This document shows, piece after piece, positions 40,489 through 44,254 of a stretch of DNA of 44,254 bases; position 1 is the first letter of the stretch; every line of letters starts with the position of its first letter. Source of the DNA: Streptomyces klenkii (GTDB lineage Bacteria; Actinomycetota; Actinomycetes; Streptomycetales; Streptomycetaceae); NCBI RefSeq assembly GCF_003626645.1, contig NZ_RBAM01000028.1, forward strand, positions 1 through 44,254, in the 5' to 3' direction. The notes under the pieces are model-generated. The model saw only the letters and a list, made by a program, of their open reading frames with translations. It was not told where the DNA came from and searched no databases. Position numbers and translations under genes: made by a program.

Positions 40489-41289
40489 GTGGAATCACTG
40501 ATGAGGCACCGCTTCCGCCGCGGAGACCGCGACGCCTTGGCGGAGCTGTACGACGAGCACGCCCAAGTGCTGTACCGCTACGCCCTGCGGGTGACGGGCG
40601 ACTGGGCGGAGGCTGAAGACGTGGTCTCGGCAACCTTCCTGGAGGCGTGGCGCGGCCGGGAGGGCGTGCGGCCCGACGGGGACAGCCTGCGCCCGTGGCT
40701 GCTGGGAATCGCCACCAACATCATGCGTCGCAACGCCCGCGCACGCCGCCGCCGCGACATCGCGCTCGCCCGCTTCCCGGAACGCGGCTCGGTTCCCGAT
40801 TTCGCGGACGACCTCGTCGCTCACCTCGCGGACGCCGAGCAACTGCGCGCCGCGCACGCCGCCCTCGCCCGCCTCCGGCGCCGCGACCGGGAGGTCTTCA
40901 CCCTCGTGGTGTGGGCGGGCCTGGACTACGCGGCCGCGGCCGAGGCGCTCGGCGTGCCCGTCGGCACGGTCCGCTCGCGCCTCTCCCGCGCCCGTACCCG
41001 GCTGCGTGAACTCGCGGACGCCGAAGCCCGCGCCGCGCGCTCGCAGACTCCGCGGAGCGGAGCCGAGCGGACTCGCCCGGCGGCCGGGGAAGGTCCCGCC
41101 ACCGGCGTCGAGACGCTGGACGATCCCCGCGACAGGCCCCGCGCCAAGCCCTTCACCAAGCCGCTCCCTAAGCCTCTCGACGAGCCGCTCACCAAGCCAC
41201 TCAGCAAGCCGCTCACCAAGCCTCTCGACGAGCCCGAACCGGGCCGCCTTACCGTGGCGCGGCCCTTGACCCAGGAGAGTCACGGATGA
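40489..41289 (+). CDS. ECF-type RNA polymerase sigma factor
   Basis: A sigma-70 family ECF factor. Region 2 is AELYDEHAQVLYRYALRVTG, then AEDVVSATFLEAW; region 4 is RLRRRDREVFTLVVWAGLDY, then AAEALGVPVGTVRSRLSRAR. After this the protein has a long, disordered tail of about 90 residues, much of it a K-P-L-x-K-P-L repeat. The start is uncertain: GTG 40489 has GGAGG 14 nt upstream; ATG 40501 or ATG 40432 are alternatives in the same frame. The stop overlaps the next gene by ATGA (41286-41289), which fits a coupled sigma/membrane-partner pair. Confidence 0.9.
   Translation: MESLMRHRFRRGDRDALAELYDEHAQVLYRYALRVTGDWAEAEDVVSATFLEAWRGREGVRPDGDSLRPWLLGIATNIMRRNARARRRRDIALARFPERGSVPDFADDLVAHLADAEQLRAAHAALARLRRRDREVFTLVVWAGLDYAAAAEALGVPVGTVRSRLSRARTRLRELADAEARAARSQTPRSGAERTRPAAGEGPATGVETLDDPRDRPRAKPFTKPLPKPLDEPLTKPLSKPLTKPLDEPEPGRLTVARPLTQESHG
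41146..41235 (+). repeat. In-frame K-P-L repeat tract in the sigma factor tail
   Basis: The 90-nt tract codes KPFTKPLPKPLDEPLTKPLS followed by KPLTKPLDEPE. The core DNA unit is AAGCC(G/T)CTC with alternating 3-codon spacers, so it has probably grown by slippage. It lies between region 4 and the C-terminus. Confidence 0.75.
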
Positions 41290-42404
41290 ACACCACCCCG
41301 CGGCGCCGTCCGCTCCACGGGGCCGGGTCCGAGGAGGCCGAACGCCTCGGTCTCGCCGCCCTGCTGCCCCCGCCGCCGGTCCCCGGCCTGGGCCCCGACC
41401 GTGAACTGCTCCTGAAGGAAGCACTGCTGCACAAGGCCGGCCTCCCCGAACCGCGAGGGAGCCTCGCCCCTCGTGCCGTACGCCTGCATGCGCGGCGGCG
41501 CCTGGTCTTGCGGGTCATGGCCCCGGCGGTCGCCTGCGCCCTGGCGGCCGGCGGCATCGTGGTGGCGAACCTCGCGGACACGCCCGGGCACCAAGCCCCC
41601 GCGGCCCCGAGGGACGACGCCGCCCGCGCACCCGAAGCGGTCCGGCTCCTCGGCCGCATCGCCCTCGCCGCCGCAGCACAGAAGCAGCCGGCCGTCCGCG
41701 CCGACCAGTTCGTATACGTCGAGAGCAAGGTCGCCTACGCCGCACAGAGCGCCGCAGGAGGTTCCCTGACCCTGGCTGCTGTACACACACGGCAGGTGTG
41801 GCTGTCCGCCGACGGCAGCCGCCCGGGCCTGCTGCGCGAGGAGGGCCGGCAGGACACGCCGCTCGGCGCCGATGACACACCTGTCTACGCCCTGGACGGC
41901 CCCGGGGCGACACCCCGGCCGACCACCTTGCGCAAGAGCCCGTCGATCAGTGACCCGACCCACCAGTACGTCGCATCGCTGCCCACCGACCCCGTCGCCC
42001 TGCTGAAGCTGATCCGGGACGAGACCCGCGGACAAGGACAGAGCCCGGGCTCGGATCCCGATCAGCGGGCATTCGCCGCGATCGGCGATCTGCTGGCCGA
42101 GACGTGGGCGCCACCGCAGGTCAGCGCCGCGCTCTACAAGGCCGCCGCGAAGATCCCCGGGGTCACGGTGGTCCCCTCGGCCGCGGATGCCACGGGACGC
42201 GAGGGCGTCGCCGTCGCCCGTACGGCGCACGGGCGGCAGACGCAGTGGGTCTTCGACCGGAACACGTACGCGTTCCTCGGCGAACGTACGGTCCTCACCG
42301 AAGCCGGGGAGGCGGGCCCGGCCGGGACGGTTGTCGGCACTTCCGCGGTCCTCGCCAGGGCTGCGGCCGACCGCGCCGGTGAGGTTCCCGCCGGGCACAG
42401 ATGA
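41286..42404 (+). CDS. CU044_5270-family membrane protein, sigma partner
   Basis: A 372-residue protein with one transmembrane helix (about 77-97, VMAPAVACALAAGGIVVANL) after a charged cytoplasmic part. The extracellular part (about 100-372) is of the type named CU044_5270, often encoded directly after ECF sigma genes in actinobacteria; it may act as an anti-sigma-like sensor. Evidence: the ATGA overlap with the sigma factor gene, the single helix, and conserved text such as DQFVYVESKVAY and KIPGVTVVPSAADATGREGV. Biochemical role is not proven for the family. Confidence 0.85.
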   Translation: MNTTPRRRPLHGAGSEEAERLGLAALLPPPPVPGLGPDRELLLKEALLHKAGLPEPRGSLAPRAVRLHARRRLVLRVMAPAVACALAAGGIVVANLADTPGHQAPAAPRDDAARAPEAVRLLGRIALAAAAQKQPAVRADQFVYVESKVAYAAQSAAGGSLTLAAVHTRQVWLSADGSRPGLLREEGRQDTPLGADDTPVYALDGPGATPRPTTLRKSPSISDPTHQYVASLPTDPVALLKLIRDETRGQGQSPGSDPDQRAFAAIGDLLAETWAPPQVSAALYKAAAKIPGVTVVPSAADATGREGVAVARTAHGRQTQWVFDRNTYAFLGERTVLTEAGEAGPAGTVVGTSAVLARAAADRAGEVPAGHR

Positions 42405-42464
42405 CGCGCCGGGGCGGGTTGGGGCCCGGCGTCCTCGCTCCGGCGGCCCAACCCTCAGGCGTCC

Positions 42465-42905
42465 TCAGTCGTCTGTCTTGATTTTCTTCATGACGAGGTG
42501 GGAGTCGACGCGGGTGACGGCGCGTAGCCCGATGAGTTTGTTAGTCAGGAACGTCTCGTAGGCGGCGTGGTCGGCGACGGCGATGCGGATGAAGTAGTCG
42601 GGGCGGCCGAAGAGGCGGTGGAACTCGATGACCTCGTCGTAGGAGGCGATGGCGGATTCCAGTTCTTCGACGGTCTGGAGGTCATTGACGCCGATCTCCA
42701 CGGCGGCCATCACTTCGAAGTTCCGGCCGGTCGCGGTGGGGTCGATGCGAGCCCGGTAGCCGGTGATGATTCCTTCGTCTTCCAGGCGCTTGACCCGGCG
42801 CAGGCACGGCGGTGGTGTCAGGCCGACGCGCTTGGCCAGTTCGACGTTGCTCAGCCGCCCGTCCTGACGCAGGTGAAACAAAATTTCACGATCAACGCTA
42901 TCCAT
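42465..42905 (-). CDS. Lrp/AsnC family transcriptional regulator
   Basis: A 146-residue Lrp-type regulator. The N-terminal HTH is DREILFHLRQDGRLSNVELA, then RVGLTPPPCLRRVKRLE. The C-terminal ligand-binding domain has GRPDYFIRIAVAD and ends with MKKIKTDD. ATG 42905 is chosen over a longer frame that would run into the AT-rich promoter. It diverges from azlC/azlD-like genes with a 79-nt gap, the normal layout for an amino-acid-sensing Lrp regulator controlling amino acid export. Confidence 0.93.
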   Translation of the reverse strand: MDSVDREILFHLRQDGRLSNVELAKRVGLTPPPCLRRVKRLEDEGIITGYRARIDPTATGRNFEVMAAVEIGVNDLQTVEELESAIASYDEVIEFHRLFGRPDYFIRIAVADHAAYETFLTNKLIGLRAVTRVDSHLVMKKIKTDD

Positions 42906-42984
42906 GCAATAAAGTATCCCACATGGCATAGTGCGGGGAATAATGGGAAACCAAATTACGCGACGAAACACCTAAAATTGCTGC
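42906..42984. promoter_or_regulatory. AT-rich divergent promoter region between Lrp and azlC-like genes
   Basis: This 79-nt gap is much more AT-rich than the genes around it (ATGCAATAAAGTATCCC, GAATAATGGG, ACCTAAAATTGC). It must hold both divergent promoters and probably the Lrp binding sites, since Lrp proteins prefer AT-rich sites. No exact palindrome stands out. Confidence 0.55.
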
Positions 42985-43752
42985 ATGAACGCCGCGTCAG
43001 ATGCGGTCCTGGAACGCCGTCACCAGGACACCGCCGCACCCGCTGTCCCTCCCGTTCCACCTCCCGCCGGGTCCGACTTCCGGGCCGCTCTGAAGGACTC
43101 CAGCTCCGTGGGCCTGGCGCTGTTCCCGCTGGGGATAGCCTTCGGTGTGCTCGTCGTCCACGCGGGGCTGGCCTGGTGGTGGGCACCGGTGATCACCGCA
43201 TTCGTGTACGCGGGCTCGCTGGAGTTCCTCCTCATCGGCCTCATCACCGCGGCAACACCCCTGGCCCAGGTCGCGCTCACAGCTTTCCTGGTGAACTTCC
43301 GGCACGTCTTCTACGCCCTGTCCTTCCCTCTGCACCGGGTCGGCGGCCGCTTCGGCAAGGCCTACAGCACCTACACGATGACCGACGAGGCCTACGCCCT
43401 GACCACCGGTGAGGCCGCTCAGTCCTGGAGCGGCCGGCGGATCCTCTGGCTGCAAGGGCTCTGCCAGGTCTACTGGGTCGCCGGCGCGAGTCTCGGCGCG
43501 TTCTTCGGTGTCCTGGCCCCCGCACAACTAGCCGGTCTGGACTTCGCGTTGACCGCCTTGTTCGTCGTCCTGGCCGTCGACGCTATCCGCGCCCGGCGTG
43601 ACATCCCCACCCCCGTCCTGGCTCTGGTGTGCGCGCTGGTCGCCCGTTTCCTGCTGCCGGGACAGATGCTCCTCGCCGCCCTGGGCCTGTTCACCGCCGC
43701 CCTCCTGACCCGCCGCGCCCTCGTCTCACGAAGGGAGGCGGCCCGTGCCTGA
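42985..43752 (+). CDS. AzlC-like branched-chain amino acid exporter subunit
   Basis: A 255-residue membrane protein of the AzlC (LIV-E) family that pairs with a small AzlD subunit to export branched-chain amino acids or analogues. After a 35-residue P/A-rich cytoplasmic start come segments such as VGLALFPLGIAFGVLVVHAG and the family motif VNFRHVFYALSF near residue 110. Other segments include WLQGLCQVYWVAGASLGAFF. ATG 42985 follows the AT-rich gap. The stop overlaps the azlD-like start. Confidence 0.92.
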   Translation: MNAASDAVLERRHQDTAAPAVPPVPPPAGSDFRAALKDSSSVGLALFPLGIAFGVLVVHAGLAWWWAPVITAFVYAGSLEFLLIGLITAATPLAQVALTAFLVNFRHVFYALSFPLHRVGGRFGKAYSTYTMTDEAYALTTGEAAQSWSGRRILWLQGLCQVYWVAGASLGAFFGVLAPAQLAGLDFALTALFVVLAVDAIRARRDIPTPVLALVCALVARFLLPGQMLLAALGLFTAALLTRRALVSRREAARA

Positions 43753-44074
43753 CAACACGGCCTACGTCGCCGCCGCCGTCGCGATATCCGCCGCCGTCAC
43801 CTGGGCGCTGCGCTGCCTGCCCTTCGCCGCACTCGCACCCCTGCGGGCGAGCGAGACCCTGCGCTACCTCAGCGTCTGCATGCCGGCCGGCGTGATGGTG
43901 ATCCTCACCGTCTACACGCTGCGCGACGTCTCCCTCGAAAGCGCCCCGCCCGCCGGCCTGGCCCTCGCGGCCACGCTCTGCCTGCACCTGTGGCGACGCA
44001 ACGCGGTCCTCAGCGTCCTGGGCGGCACAGCAATCCACGTCGCCCTGGCGAGCACCCTCTTCAGCCACTCCTAA
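43745..44074 (+). CDS. AzlD-like branched-chain amino acid exporter subunit
   Basis: A 109-residue protein with about four membrane helices (AAAVAISAAVTWALRCLPFA, SVCMPAGVMVILTVYTL and others), the usual size of AzlD. GTG 43745 overlaps the azlC-like stop by 8 nt, so translation is coupled. It forms the two-subunit exporter with the AzlC-like protein. Confidence 0.9.
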   Translation: MPDNTAYVAAAVAISAAVTWALRCLPFAALAPLRASETLRYLSVCMPAGVMVILTVYTLRDVSLESAPPAGLALAATLCLHLWRRNAVLSVLGGTAIHVALASTLFSHS

Positions 44075-44120
44075 CCATCCCCGTGCGTCCGAGCCGCTAC
44101 CGACACCGCCCGCCGACGCC

Positions 44121-44254
44121 ACCGTAAAGCCGTTGCTGTGGACCAGGCTGGACCACCCCGGAGTCCGGAAGGTCTGGGCCGGCCAGGGCTTCGCCGGCCG
44201 CCTGGTCGAGTGGACCAGTGAGATCCTCGGCCGCGACCTGGAGATCGTCCGCAA
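44121..44254 (+). pseudogene. IS5-type transposase fragment, cut by the window edge
   Basis: The forward text LDHPGVRKVWAGQGFAGRLV followed by EWTSEILGRDLEIVRK is typical of the C-terminal half of IS5-family transposases. No start codon with ribosome site and no N-terminal half precede it: 47 nt upstream is the azlD-like stop. So a 5'-truncated copy begins at about 44121 and continues beyond the window. Confidence 0.65.

Overview
The window looks like a chromosomal stretch of a Streptomyces or close relative. It is very GC-rich with strong G/C third-codon bias, many GTG starts and ATGA gene overlaps, a Tat-exported phosphoesterase, an ECF sigma factor paired with a CU044_5270-type protein, and a type I-E CRISPR repeat of actinomycete form. 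All calls were made by reading the sequence; no database search was run.

Layout. (1) 0.3-5.6 kb: an MFS exporter, then a reverse-strand mini-cluster of a double-domain methyltransferase, a RebM-like methyltransferase and a cytochrome P450, probably small-molecule tailoring. (2) 5.6-8.0 kb: a 28-codon micro-ORF and an unrecognised forward gene with six aromatic-led heptads. Its coding signal moves to the -1 frame at a CCCGGGA heptamer. Two strong hairpins close this unit. (3) 8.0-22.4 kb: an acyl-CoA catabolic island. One five-gene operon encodes a family III CoA-transferase, enoyl-CoA hydratase, acetoacetate-decarboxylase-like protein, 3-hydroxyacyl-CoA dehydrogenase and acyl-CoA dehydrogenase, with no thiolase. 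A second operon has a CoA-transferase and two acyl-CoA dehydrogenases. Facing it is a third CoA-transferase with its two halves in swapped order. Two LysR regulators flank or split the island. A lipoprotein gene and a zinc-ribbon gene without a start codon sit inside it. (4) 22.4-28.4 kb: decayed Hsp20, HTH/PNPOx and AraC genes mixed with a small exported protein, a TetR-amidase divergent pair with a clear operator, a DUF6228-like gene and an alpha/beta hydrolase. (5) 28.4-33.6 kb: a Tat-exported metallophosphoesterase, then a collapsed type I-E CRISPR-Cas locus. A leader and a single repeat run directly into codon ~10 of cas6e, followed by cas1 and cas2. No Cascade or cas3 gene is present, and an older leader-repeat copy lies 377 bp upstream. 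Downstream is a decayed asparagine-synthase-like macrolactam cyclase gene. (6) 34.7-40.4 kb: a cNMP-binding/thioredoxin-reductase-like flavoprotein without the redox cysteines, CRISPR-repeat-like hairpins, a secreted ricin-type lectin and two further exported proteins. (7) 40.4-44.3 kb: the sigma factor and its membrane partner, an Lrp regulator divergent from AzlC/AzlD exporter genes, and a transposase fragment at the right edge.

Two themes stand out. The first is a CoA-thioester degradation island that seems to end in beta-keto decarboxylation instead of thiolysis. The second is heavy erosion between about 22.4 and 38.4 kb, with at least five gene relics, a CRISPR locus reduced to adaptation genes, and long stretches without supportable genes.
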